Assembly (NCBI RefSeq): GCF_023036475.1
Contig: NZ_JAJQKI010000006.1
Location: 1 to 64,000, forward strand
Length of the DNA: 64,000 bases
Source: Bacillus pinisoli
GTDB taxonomy: Bacteria > Bacillota > Bacilli > Bacillales > SA4
Direction: 5' to 3'
Shown here piece after piece: positions 42,240 through 50,494 of this stretch. A model generated the notes under the pieces. That model was not told where the DNA came from, searched no databases, and saw nothing but the letters and a program-made list of their open reading frames with translations. Each line of letters starts with the position of its first letter. The stretch's first letter is position 1. Made by a program: the position numbers and the translations under genes.

Positions 42240-43622
42240 ATGTCAAAGGGTATAACACCAATAGAAAAAAATGAATTATATCAGGTTACCTTTCAAGATT
42301 TAACACATGATGGTGCAGGTGTGGCGAAGGTAGAGGGATTTCCTATATTTGTCGCAGGCGCACTTCCAGGTGAAAAAGGAACCATTAAAATAGTTAAAGT
42401 AAAAAAAGGCTATGCCTTTGGTCGGTTAATGGAGCTTGAAACAAGAAGCGATGATCGCGTGGAGCCTGCATGTCCTATTTATAAACATTGTGGAGGCTGT
42501 CAACTTCAGCACATGAGTTATGAAGGACAACTAGAAGCTAAACACAAGCAGGTCGTTGAGGTACTCGCAAGAATTGGTCAGATTCAGGATGTACCTGTGC
42601 ATCCTGTCATGGGGATGGACGAGCCGTGGCGCTATCGAAACAAAGCACAGGTACCAGTGGGAGAACAAGAAGGTGGCTTAGTAGCCGGTTTTTATCAGCA
42701 ACGCTCTCATGACATTATTGATATGGAAGAATGCCTCATTCAAGAGCAAATTAATGATGATCTTGTTCAGGCCGCGAAAAGAATCTGTGACACACACGGC
42801 GTTCGTGCCTATAACGAAGAGCGACATAGCGGGAACTTGCGTCATATCATGGTGCGCTATGGTCAGGTAACGGGCGAAGCCATGGTGGTGCTTGTTACGA
42901 AAGAGGATAAGCTACCGAATCAGGATCAAATTGTCGACGAGATTAGGAAGATTTCACCTAGTATAAAATCAATCGTGCAAAACGTAAACAGTAAGAAGAC
43001 AAATGTCATCATGGGGGATCATACAAAGGTCCTCTGGGGCGAAGAGTATATCTATGACTATATTGGTGACATCAAGTTTGCCATCTCAGCTAGATCGTTT
43101 TACCAGGTCAATCCGAAACAAACAAAAGTATTATATGATCAAGCATTGAAATATGCAGAGCTTAATGGCAGTGAGACCGTCATCGATGCCTACTGTGGTA
43201 TTGGGACCATCTCACTATTCCTTGCTCAGAAAGCCAAGCATGTGTATGGAGTAGAAATTGTACCGGAAGCCATCTCAGATGCAAAGCGAAATGCTAAAAT
43301 CAATAGTATGCAAAACGTGGAATTTGCAGTTGGAGAGGCAGAGAAAGTCATCCCATGGTGGTATGCTCAAGGAGTTCGAGCGGATGTACTCGTGGTAGAT
43401 CCTCCACGTAAGGGCTGTGATGAAGCATTACTACAGACAATTATTAAAATGAAGCCAAAGAAGGTTGTATACGTATCCTGTAATCCAGCTACACTTGCCC
43501 GTGATTTACGAGTACTAGAGGACGGCGGATATAAGACGACAGAAGTGCAGCCAGTGGATATGTTTCCACATACGACACATGTGGAGTGCGTAGCATTGCT
43601 AAAACTAAAGGGGCATGAGTAG
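42240..43622 (+). CDS. rlmCD: 23S rRNA (uracil-C5)-methyltransferase RlmCD
   Basis: A 460-residue RNA m5U methyltransferase of the RumA/TrmA family (B. subtilis YefA modifies U747 and U1939). An N-terminal TRAM domain (about 5-70) is followed by the Fe-S cluster Cys block [10 protein letters not shown] (about 79-88), the SAM-binding [25 protein letters not shown] and the catalytic Cys in [25 protein letters not shown] precedes ATG 42240. A repeat-like AAAAAGGCTGTT...GAGCCTC stretch lies just upstream at about 42178-42226. Confidence 0.95.
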   Translation: MSKGITPIEKNELYQVTFQDLTHDGAGVAKVEGFPIFVAGALPGEKGTIKIVKVKKGYAFGRLMELETRSDDRVEPACPIYKHCGGCQLQHMSYEGQLEAKHKQVVEVLARIGQIQDVPVHPVMGMDEPWRYRNKAQVPVGEQEGGLVAGFYQQRSHDIIDMEECLIQEQINDDLVQAAKRICDTHGVRAYNEERHSGNLRHIMVRYGQVTGEAMVVLVTKEDKLPNQDQIVDEIRKISPSIKSIVQNVNSKKTNVIMGDHTKVLWGEEYIYDYIGDIKFAISARSFYQVNPKQTKVLYDQALKYAELNGSETVIDAYCGIGTISLFLAQKAKHVYGVEIVPEAISDAKRNAKINSMQNVEFAVGEAEKVIPWWYAQGVRADVLVVDPPRKGCDEALLQTIIKMKPKKVVYVSCNPATLARDLRVLEDGGYKTTEVQPVDMFPHTTHVECVALLKLKGHE

Positions 43623-43749
43623 CTTAAGCCCTTTCATGCTGTTGGGGTTTTTAAAATTAAAGTGTATTTTAATAGAGCCTCTTCAAACACCTCAATATTA
43701 CTAATGAATTTGTGATAGATTTGATTTTAGAAGGCACGGAAGCTAATAC

Positions 43750-43802
43750 ATACTCCCCTAAAGGGACAGATGAAAAAAATCTGTTTCCTTTGGGGGAGTA
43801 TT
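43750..43802. repeat. inverted repeat ahead of transposase remnant
   Basis: ATACTCCCCTAAAGGGACAG and its near-complement (CTGTTTCCTTTGGGGGAGTAT) flank a short A-rich spacer. It resembles two facing terminal inverted repeats of an insertion sequence, or one long hairpin, immediately before the remnant at 43807. Confidence 0.55.
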
Positions 43803-43806
43803 TTGT

Positions 43807-44029
43807 ATGGCTAGAAGAGAATCTTCTAAAGAAGAAAAGTATGAAATTTTAATAGCATACGAAAAAGGAGAATTAACATTAAGGAATTTTTCCAAATACA
43901 TTAGAAGAGCTGGCATTTCTCTAGCTGCATACTATAAGTGGTCAAACGAACATCTTCTGCCATGAACTTGAGAATGAAGGAACTTTAAAAGAGATGAAAG
44001 CTCTTCACATAATAAGTAATCAGGTATAG
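43807..44029 (+). pseudogene. remnant of a transposase (orfA-like HTH)
   Basis: From ATG 43807 a 52-residue frame reads MARRESSKEEKYEILIAYEK and continues with ISLAAYYKW, like the N-terminal helix-turn-helix of IS3-type OrfA proteins. It stops at TGA 43963. A second frame carries on with LENEGTLKEMKALHIISNQV up to TAG 44029, which looks like the following coiled coil after a frameshift. The rest of the element is absent, so this is a decayed insertion sequence. Confidence 0.5.
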
Positions 44030-44168
44030 ATCAAGGACTTTCGTTTTTTTGATTAAATAAGCTATAGCTATAAAAATAAGAAATAAATATATTTTCTATT
44101 TAATAATAAGAATTCCCCCCCCCTTAAATACCCACAAGCTTTCGTATAGAATAGTAGAAAGATTGATA

Positions 44169-44272
44169 AAGGCAAACCCATTGAAAAATGGTGACGCAAA
44201 GCTAGAGGGACTAACGGGTTATACCCTATGTCAGCCAGCTGCCGATCGCTCGTACGGAGTGGCTTTTATCAA
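44169..44272 (+). promoter_or_regulatory. cyclic di-GMP-I (GEMM) riboswitch
   Basis: Aptamer at about 44169-44246: GGCAAACC at the 5' side, GTGACGCAAAGCTAGAGGGA with CTAA, and TCAGCCAGCTGCCGA at the 3' side, the conserved blocks of this class. GGCA (44171-44174) pairs with TGCC (44240-44243). An alternative stem TTGATAAA (44163-44170) with TTTATCAA (44265-44272) surrounds the aptamer and may be the switching element. No T-run is present, so control could be at translation or through the shape of the leader. The regulated gene starts at 44305. Confidence 0.88.
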
Positions 44273-44304
44273 CCTTCAAAAAAGTATAAAAGGGAGAGAG
44301 AAGC

Positions 44305-45735
44305 TTGAACAAGAATTTTAAATCTTTACTGTCTGCAGGAGTTTTTACAGGAGCACTATTATTTGGAACATCGGCTTATGCGAATGAGGATACAACCGCT
44401 ACTACGGAAAAAGTTATTGAACTACCAGTAGAGGTGCCATTAGTAACACCAGGGGTTACTCCAGATAGTTTCTTTTATTTCTTTGATCAAATGAGTGAAA
44501 ATATCCAGTTATTATTCACAACAGATTCCCAGAAGGAATCAGAGTTATTATTACAGTTTGCTCAAGAACGTTTATCTGAATCTAGTCAAATGGCTGTAGA
44601 TTCAAAGGATCAATACATCACCAGTTTAATAGATTCGTATTTAGCTACTTTACAGGAAGCTCAGGAAAAGGTATCAGAGGTTGTTATTGATGAAGAAATT
44701 GATCAACAAGTAAAAGAAGACCTGACAACTGAATTAGAAAATGCAACAACAGTTGATCCAGCTGTTGAAAATGTATTAGATGAGCAGCAATTAGCGGTTT
44801 TAACTGATAAGAAGCAGGAAGCATTCCTTGTAGCGAATATTGTGAAGGATTTAGATGCTGAAAAAGTAAAGGCTTTACGTGCTGAGGGTCTTGGATTTGG
44901 ACAAATTGTTAAGGTCATTACTTTAGCTGAAGCGAGCGGAAAGACGGAAGCAGAAATTGTGGCATTGTTAAAGGATGAGAGCAAGGGCTTTGGTGAAATT
45001 GCTAAAGAACTAAATGTAGAGCCATCGGCAATTGTTAAAAAAGTAATCAATAAAAAAGAAGATTTAATAGAAGAAGCCTTTGAAAAAGCATTAGAATCAG
45101 GTGATCAAGCAGCAATTGAACAATTAACAAAAGCAATGGAAACGATTAATAAACAAAAAATAGAATATGAAATTGTAAAGGAATATGCTGAGCTTGAAAA
45201 GGAAACAGCTGAAAAGTTAACAAACATTCAAGAAAAGCTAGCAGCAGGAGAAATAACACAGGAAGAAGCTGACAAAAAGATTGCAAAGCTAAAGAGGAAA
45301 GCGGAAGAAGAATTAGCTGAATTAAAAGAGGAAGCTGAAGAGGAAGTAACCGAACTAGAAGAGGAAATGAGCGAAGAGCTTGAAGAAGATGAAGAAAAGC
45401 ATGAAGATGATGAAGATTTAGAGGAAGAACAGGAGAAAAAAGCTGAAGCTGTAAAGAAAAAGGAAGAAGAGCAAGCTAAAAAAGACCGCGAAAGACAAAA
45501 AGAATTAACTGAAAAACAAAAGAAAGAAGCATTAGAAAAAGAGCGTAAAAGACAAAAAGAATTAGAGGAAAAGAAGAAACAGGAAGAAGAAGCAAAAAAG
45601 AAAGCTGAAGAAGAACGTAAAAAGCAAGAAGAACAAGAAGATCAGACTGAAGATGAAGAAGACCAAGAAGACCAAGAAAACCAAGAAGACCAAGAAGACC
45701 AGGAAGATGAAGAACAGGACGAAGACGAAGAGTAA
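44305..45735 (+). CDS. c-di-GMP riboswitch-controlled secreted DUF5667-like charged protein
   Basis: A 476-residue exported protein. Signal peptide ends SAYANED (cleavage near residue 26). Residues about 45-150 form a DUF5667-like helical domain (PDSFFYFFDQMSENIQLLF), followed by further helices, and from about 290 to the end a coiled coil of Lys/Glu repeats that turns into Glu/Asp/Gln low complexity (EDQEDQENQEDQ). The start is TTG 44305 with AGGGAGAG upstream. No membrane anchor or sorting signal is visible, so it may be released or held by charge. It precedes sigI-rsgI. Role unknown; control by c-di-GMP suggests the cell surface or biofilm matrix. Confidence 0.8.
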   Translation: MNKNFKSLLSAGVFTGALLFGTSAYANEDTTATTEKVIELPVEVPLVTPGVTPDSFFYFFDQMSENIQLLFTTDSQKESELLLQFAQERLSESSQMAVDSKDQYITSLIDSYLATLQEAQEKVSEVVIDEEIDQQVKEDLTTELENATTVDPAVENVLDEQQLAVLTDKKQEAFLVANIVKDLDAEKVKALRAEGLGFGQIVKVITLAEASGKTEAEIVALLKDESKGFGEIAKELNVEPSAIVKKVINKKEDLIEEAFEKALESGDQAAIEQLTKAMETINKQKIEYEIVKEYAELEKETAEKLTNIQEKLAAGEITQEEADKKIAKLKRKAEEELAELKEEAEEEVTELEEEMSEELEEDEEKHEDDEDLEEEQEKKAEAVKKKEEEQAKKDRERQKELTEKQKKEALEKERKRQKELEEKKKQEEEAKKKAEEERKKQEEQEDQTEDEEDQEDQENQEDQEDQEDEEQDEDEE

Positions 45736-45740
45736 TATTC

Positions 45741-45766
45741 AAAGGAGCCCTTTTAAAGGGCTCCTT
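45741..45766 (+). terminator. hairpin after the charged-protein gene
   Basis: AAAGGAGCCC pairs with GGGCTCCTT around TTTTAAA; no good T-run follows, so efficiency is uncertain. Confidence 0.6.
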
Positions 45767-45896
45767 ACCATTTAGGTTTCTCTCTGTATAAGAAAGGTCC
45801 TTGGAATGAAATGACATTAAATAGTCCTTTACCCCTGTGAGAATAAAATAGTATGCTAAAATTGTCGAATTTTTTTGTAAATTAGGGGTGAACACC

Positions 45897-46613
45897 ATGC
45901 AAGAGGAAACACTAGCTGATTTAATATCTGAAGCGGTCAATGGTTATGAATTAGCTAGAGAAAAGCTAATCCGACACTATAAGCCATATATTCTAAATGC
46001 AGTCGGTCACATTACTGGGCGATATATTACCTGGAGTGATGAGGAGGCAAGTGTGGGCTTGTTAGCATTCAACCGTGCCATTGATACATTTAATGCTAAC
46101 AGCGGTAGAACATTTTTGAACTATGCTTACCTATTAATTAAAAGGGATCTAATAGATTTTTTTCGGAAAGAAAAGAAGAACGTGAATCTTCATATAAAGG
46201 TGTCGGGAGTCGAAGCTACCTCTTCGATTGAGATAATAAAATCAATGGAGTCCTATCGAGAGGTAGTAGAAGCAACAGATTTAGTTGAGGAAATCTTAGA
46301 ATTTAGTGAGATTTTAAGTCAATTTGGGATTGACTTCGAAGACCTTGAAAAGTATACACCTAAACATAGAGATACGCGAGCTAGTTTAATAGAAATGGCT
46401 CAGCATTTCTTAAGCTTTCCGGATCTAATAGACCAATTTATTAAGAAGAAGCGTATTCCTGTCACATCATTTATACAACGAACAAACTATAGCCTGAAGA
46501 CAATTGAACGGCATCGTAATTACCTTGTAACCATTATAATTGTAGGTTTGCATCCTGAATGGAGGCGCTTATCACAATATATTCAAATTCCAATGGGAAG
46601 TGTACGAGTATGA
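45897..46613 (+). CDS. sigI: RNA polymerase sigma factor SigI
   Basis: A 238-residue sigma-70 family factor of the SigI type. Region 2 is at about residues 20-90 (YILNAVGHITGRY, FNRAIDTFNANSGRTFLNYAYLLIKRDLIDFFRKE), and the C-terminal SigI domain has KTIERHRNYLV as the DNA-binding helix. SigI responds to heat and cell-envelope signals in Bacillus and polysaccharides in Clostridium. ATG 45897 follows AGGGGTGA. It overlaps rsgI (ATGA), its anti-sigma partner. Confidence 0.93.
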   Translation: MQEETLADLISEAVNGYELAREKLIRHYKPYILNAVGHITGRYITWSDEEASVGLLAFNRAIDTFNANSGRTFLNYAYLLIKRDLIDFFRKEKKNVNLHIKVSGVEATSSIEIIKSMESYREVVEATDLVEEILEFSEILSQFGIDFEDLEKYTPKHRDTRASLIEMAQHFLSFPDLIDQFIKKKRIPVTSFIQRTNYSLKTIERHRNYLVTIIIVGLHPEWRRLSQYIQIPMGSVRV

Positions 46614-47797
46614 TAAAAAAGAAAAAATATAAAGGAATCGTTATTAAGGTAACTCCAGAATATATCGTGTTGATGTGTCAGGAAGGGTCCTTTAAAAATG
46701 TCCCCCGTTCTGTCTCAGACTTTCCTAAAATAGGTCAACCTTTTACTTATAAGGAAGAATGGTCGGGACTTTCAAAATGGCATTATTTATCTATGGTTTC
46801 TGTTCTATTTTTATCTATTATTGGATTTGCTTATTTTACTTTTAGTCAGACCGAAGAAGCCTATGTCTTGGTACTCGACATTAATCCTAGTATAGAAATT
46901 TACGCGGATGAGGATTTATCGATTATGAGACTACAAGGGTTAAATCAGGATGGTAAAAAAATAATTCATTCCTTAGATCCTAATGTTAAAAAAGTAAATC
47001 AGTTGGTTTCAGAAATTGTGAATCAATCAGTCAAACAGAACTTTTTGAAAAAGACGGACAAAGGGTTAGTCTCAATTAGCGTCATCCCACTTAACGAAAA
47101 AGTAGTGCAGGTACCTCAGGGCATTCAACTTGCTGTTGAAAATTCCTTGCAGGTACACAAAATTGATGCAAAAGTTAGTGTGAGATCGGAAACGATACAG
47201 GTGCTTCATAAGGCACAGGAATTAGAGCTTTCTATTAATAAATTTCGTTTATATGAAGAGTTAAAAGCAGAAGGAATTACTATAGAATTAGATGTGTTAC
47301 GTAAACAAACAATTCTACAAATAAACCAGCTCAAGGATGCTGATTTAAAAGAGCGATTAAAGCAAGCTAAAGAAATAAGTTCTCCAGATACTAAAGCAAA
47401 GAATACCGAAGTTAAGGCACGTCAGCAAGAGTCCTCAGAGAGTGGGGCAATAAATAAGAAAGAAGAAACTAAGATAACTGACCATAAGAAAGTAATAGAT
47501 GAAAACAAGGAAAAAAGTAAAAAGCAAGAACCTCAAAGGAAAAACAATAATGCTGTTAATAAAACTGAAGATGAAGATAGGGAAGAAGAAAAAGACGATA
47601 TTGAGGAAGTAGAAGAAATAGAAAGCGATGAAGATTCTAGAGATGACATTGAAAAAACTGAAGAAAATGAGACAGATGACGTCCCAGATAAAGACGCAGA
47701 AGAAAACTCAGAAGAAAAATCAGAAGAAAAATCAGAAGAAAAATCAGAAGAAAAATCAGAAGAAAACGATGAACTAGAGGATACTGATAAGGATTAA
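46610..47797 (+). CDS. rsgI: anti-sigma-I factor RsgI
   Basis: A 395-residue single-pass membrane anti-sigma factor. The N-terminal RsgI domain (about 1-50) should bind SigI in the cytoplasm, a membrane segment follows (about 62-82), and the outer domain begins YVLVLDINPSIEI, which holds the Asn-Pro pair where related RsgI proteins cleave themselves. From about residue 265 the tail is disordered and acidic, ending in five copies of SEEK (12-bp units, 47706-47765). It carries no recognisable carbohydrate-binding module, so the sensed signal is unclear. Coupled to sigI by an ATGA overlap. Confidence 0.93.
   Translation: MIKKKKYKGIVIKVTPEYIVLMCQEGSFKNVPRSVSDFPKIGQPFTYKEEWSGLSKWHYLSMVSVLFLSIIGFAYFTFSQTEEAYVLVLDINPSIEIYADEDLSIMRLQGLNQDGKKIIHSLDPNVKKVNQLVSEIVNQSVKQNFLKKTDKGLVSISVIPLNEKVVQVPQGIQLAVENSLQVHKIDAKVSVRSETIQVLHKAQELELSINKFRLYEELKAEGITIELDVLRKQTILQINQLKDADLKERLKQAKEISSPDTKAKNTEVKARQQESSESGAINKKEETKITDHKKVIDENKEKSKKQEPQRKNNNAVNKTEDEDREEEKDDIEEVEEIESDEDSRDDIEKTEENETDDVPDKDAEENSEEKSEEKSEEKSEEKSEENDELEDTDKD
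47706..47765 (+). repeat. 12-bp coding tandem repeat in rsgI
   Basis: TCAGAAGAAAAA recurs about five times, encoding SEEK units. Changes in number keep the frame, so the tail length can vary between strains. Confidence 0.8.
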
Positions 47798-47984
47798 ACG
47801 TAGGATAAGGTGGATATTTGTTAGACCTTATTATTATCTTCTATCTAGTTAATTTCATTAATACATAAAATATTAATGAAGGATTATTCACTATAAAACT
47901 GTAAATTATTGATTCTCCAATAAAACATTACATCCCAAAGGAAAAGTAAAGTGTACACACCACTCACCACACTATCTGAGATCA

Positions 47985-48119
47985 CTATCTAAGCCACGTT
48001 GAGGTAGTATCGCAGATGACTTTAAAAGAAGAACCAGGCTCCTGTTAAAAGGGGAATCTGCAACGTTTCAATTAGAGGAGGGGCACTCCGGTAATCTATT
48101 ACCGGAGTGCCATTTTTTT
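47985..48119 (+). ncRNA. candidate structured RNA ending in a strong terminator
   Basis: In the 813-base gene-free region after rsgI. ACGTT (47997) with GCAGAT (48012) can pair with ATCTGCAACGT (48055-48065), enclosing a second fold with CCAGGCTCCTGTT. The transcript would end at the terminator 48082-48119. No gene follows within 490 bases, so it looks like an independent small RNA, not an mRNA leader. I do not match it to a known class; promoter not identified. Confidence 0.4.
48082..48119 (+). terminator. strong intrinsic terminator
   Basis: GGCACTCCGGTAAT and ATTACCGGAGTGCC pair around CT, then ATTTTTTT. It follows a stretch with no protein-coding gene. Confidence 0.93.
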
Positions 48120-48375
48120 CATATAGACTGAGTTAATCGGTAGGATGTAAAATTTCAGTTATTAGATATTCATAATTATACTCTTAGTCATTCCGTTTTC
48201 AATTCCTACTATATACCAAAAATAGCTTCTCGCTCTGAAGGTCTCATCCTAATTTTGTCATATATGTTCTGCAGGATTTAGCTCATGTTGCAAACCCCTT
48301 CAACCCTCTAAAACTATTACGAAAAATGTGTCACTTAGAGGAGGTAATTATCAATTTAATAGGTTCTATGAGTTA
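48120..48375. other. gene-free spacer before the acyl-transfer cluster
   Basis: AT-rich sequence without an ORF that has a ribosome binding site. GAGGAGGTAATTATC at 48340-48354 resembles a Shine-Dalgarno but no reading frame follows it. Confidence 0.4.
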
Positions 48376-48405
48376 TTGACCTTTTGAAAGGCGGTATGCT
48401 AGAAT
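48376..48405 (+). promoter_or_regulatory. promoter of the Dlt-like cluster
   Basis: -35 TTGACC (48376-48381), 18-base spacer, -10 TAGAAT (48400-48405). The leader to the carrier-protein gene would be about 200 nt. Confidence 0.6.
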
Positions 48406-48610
48406 CTTATATGAAAATGATTATTGTTATCAATAGAAGCTATTGTGTTCCATTGAAAACTAACATTGACTCTAGTAAACCAGACAGAAATAGGGATTAG
48501 TTACCGTGAATTTTAGGAGTAGTCTTTTCAAGATGTGGTTGCTGGAGGAAGGTAATTATATTTGTAAGTAATATTTTATACAGATGCGAATATTGAAAGG
48601 GTGTAAATGG

Positions 48611-48859
48611 ATGAGAAATATAGATAAATATAAAAATGCATTTATTAATGCGCTGGACTTGGAAGAAAATGATGTAAGCGAAGATATAGCACTTGGAGTT
48701 ACAAGAGAATGGGATTCGATTGGACATATGGCACTCATTTCCGAGATGGAGGATGTTTTTAATGTCTCAATAGATTCAGAGTGGATTACAGAGTTCAACT
48801 CTTACTTATCCGGAATTGAGCTATTGAAGCGCTTAGGAGTGGACTTTATTAATGAATAG
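48611..48859 (+). CDS. acyl carrier protein (DltC-like)
   Basis: An 82-residue phosphopantetheine-binding carrier. The attachment Ser36 lies in REWDSIGHMALI, with the helix LISEMEDVFNVSID following, the standard ACP layout (DSI instead of DSL). AAAGGGTG precedes ATG 48611. The next gene, an adenylating ligase, starts eight bases before its stop, so the two are coupled. By analogy with DltC it would carry the acyl or aminoacyl group charged by that ligase. It is not the fatty-acid AcpP, whose genomic setting is different. Confidence 0.85.
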   Translation: MRNIDKYKNAFINALDLEENDVSEDIALGVTREWDSIGHMALISEMEDVFNVSIDSEWITEFNSYLSGIELLKRLGVDFINE

Positions 48860-50246
48860 TTTCAAAAAACTTGAGGAGTTTGGGAACCGGACCGCTGTAT
48901 ATGCTAATCGAAATTATACTTACTCTGAGATGTTAGAAATTGCTGACGATATCTGTGGTCATGTAGGTGAAAGAACCCTCGTTTTTTGTTTATGTTCCAA
49001 TAATAAAGAGTCTTTATTTGGCTACGTGGGCTTTATCAGAGGTGGTGTAGTACCTGTACTTTTGGACGCATCGATCCATATTGATATGTTACGCAAACTG
49101 ATTAACATATATAAGCCTACTTACATTTGGGCAAGTAGTGAAAATCAAGATCTATTAGAAGTAATGGAATGTTCATTTGTGTTTGGAGATTACACATTAT
49201 ATAAATGTCTGACCTATTTCCAACATAATTTACACGAACACCTTGCGCTCCTTTTAACAACCTCTGGAAGTACAGGGAGCCCCAAATTTGTTCGTTTAAG
49301 TTATGAAAACATTTTTAGTAACGCTGAATCAATAGTAAAGTACCTTAACATTAATGAAGACGATAAACCTATCACAACACTTCCAATGAACTACTCCTAT
49401 GGGCTCTCTATCATAAATAGTCATTTCATATGTGGAGCAACGATTATTGTAACGAATGATTCTATTATGAAAAAAGAGTTTTGGGACTTATGTAGAGAAC
49501 ACCAAGTAACAACTTTTGGAGGAGTTCCTTTCGTGTATGAGATGCTTGATAGATTGAAGTTTGAGGAGATCAATCTTCCGAGTTTAAAAAAATTAACTCA
49601 AGCAGGTGGAAAATTAAGCTCAACTCTATCTTCCAAATTTGCAAAAATATGCTATGAAAAAGGAATCCAATTCTTTTCCATGTATGGCCAAACTGAAGCA
49701 ACAGCGAGGATGGCCTATTTACCATGTGAAAAAAATCTTGATAAAGTCGGAAGTATTGGTATTGCCATACCAGGTGGAGAGCTGATGCTACAAGATGATG
49801 ATGGTAACCATATTACAACGCCTAATGTTAAGGGCGAATTAATATACAAAGGAGCAAATGTATCTTTGGGGTATGCTGAGTCGTTATTCGATCTTTCGAA
49901 AAAAGATGAGAACAACGGGATCTTGCGTACAGGTGATCAAGCTTTCTTTGATCAGGATGGATATTTTTTTATATCTGGCCGAATCAAAAGAATGATTAAA
50001 ATCTATGGAAACCGTATCAGCCTTGATGAAGTTGAAGGACTTTTACAGGAGCATGATCATGATTGTATCTGCGCTGGCACGGATGACCAGATGTATATTT
50101 ATACATTAAATGATGATGATGTTCAAATAAAAAAAATAATTAAGGAAAAATTAAACTTAAAAGGCTTTAAGATTATGAGAATTGAAGAAATACCACGTAA
50201 TCATTTTGGAAAGATCCTCTATAGTGAGTTACCTACATGTAAATAA
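48852..50246 (+). CDS. adenylate-forming acyl/aminoacyl ligase (DltA-like ANL enzyme)
   Basis: A 464-residue ANL-superfamily enzyme. The P-loop is LLLTTSGSTGSPKFVRLS (about residues 133-150), then MYGQTEATARM (A5, about 277), the A7 Asp in RTGDQAFFDQDG, and the A10 Lys in PRNHFGKILYSEL near the C-terminus. It should activate a carboxylic or amino acid as AMP ester and load the upstream carrier protein. Its A8 loop GRIKRMIKIYGNRISLDEVE resembles acyl-CoA/amino-acid activating enzymes. The substrate cannot be read off; D-Ala is not assured, since it is not close to housekeeping DltA in length (about 500). Confidence 0.85.
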   Translation: MNSFKKLEEFGNRTAVYANRNYTYSEMLEIADDICGHVGERTLVFCLCSNNKESLFGYVGFIRGGVVPVLLDASIHIDMLRKLINIYKPTYIWASSENQDLLEVMECSFVFGDYTLYKCLTYFQHNLHEHLALLLTTSGSTGSPKFVRLSYENIFSNAESIVKYLNINEDDKPITTLPMNYSYGLSIINSHFICGATIIVTNDSIMKKEFWDLCREHQVTTFGGVPFVYEMLDRLKFEEINLPSLKKLTQAGGKLSSTLSSKFAKICYEKGIQFFSMYGQTEATARMAYLPCEKNLDKVGSIGIAIPGGELMLQDDDGNHITTPNVKGELIYKGANVSLGYAESLFDLSKKDENNGILRTGDQAFFDQDGYFFISGRIKRMIKIYGNRISLDEVEGLLQEHDHDCICAGTDDQMYIYTLNDDDVQIKKIIKEKLNLKGFKIMRIEEIPRNHFGKILYSELPTCK

Positions 50247-50494
50247 TCTGTAGTCGCCTGTAAGAGTAACAGGAAATGTGATACACGTGACTAATCTTAA
50301 ATACTAAAGATCTGAAACTTAGGTTGTTTCCTTCTAGGAGGAACATTGAAATAACGTGAGTCCTACATTAAAACATTATTTATTCGTTCTTAAGGGTTCG
50401 TTACACATTTCAGTGTTTCATGCAAATTGGACAACTTTAGGTTTTTTTGAATCGTCTTATGAAAATCTTAAGTTTATTTTTATTAGGTGATTGT
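50247..50494. other. spacer within the Dlt-like cluster
   Basis: About 250 bases between ligase and MBOAT genes. A near-palindrome TTCCTTCTAGGAGGAA at about 50329-50344 is the only structure noticed; no T-run, no ORF. Confidence 0.35.

Noticed and set aside
45831-45869. Autoregulatory SigI promoter (ACCCC and CGAA upstream of sigI)
   Set aside because: Both motifs occur, but they are about 30 bases apart, too far for -35 and -10 elements.
45476-45940. 154-codon minus-strand frame opposite the charged-protein gene
   Set aside because: A Leu-rich shadow of the Glu/Lys-coding strand, without a ribosome binding site.
47706-47765. CRISPR-like repeat array
   Set aside because: The 12-bp units are contiguous, without spacers, and encode SEEK repeats of RsgI.
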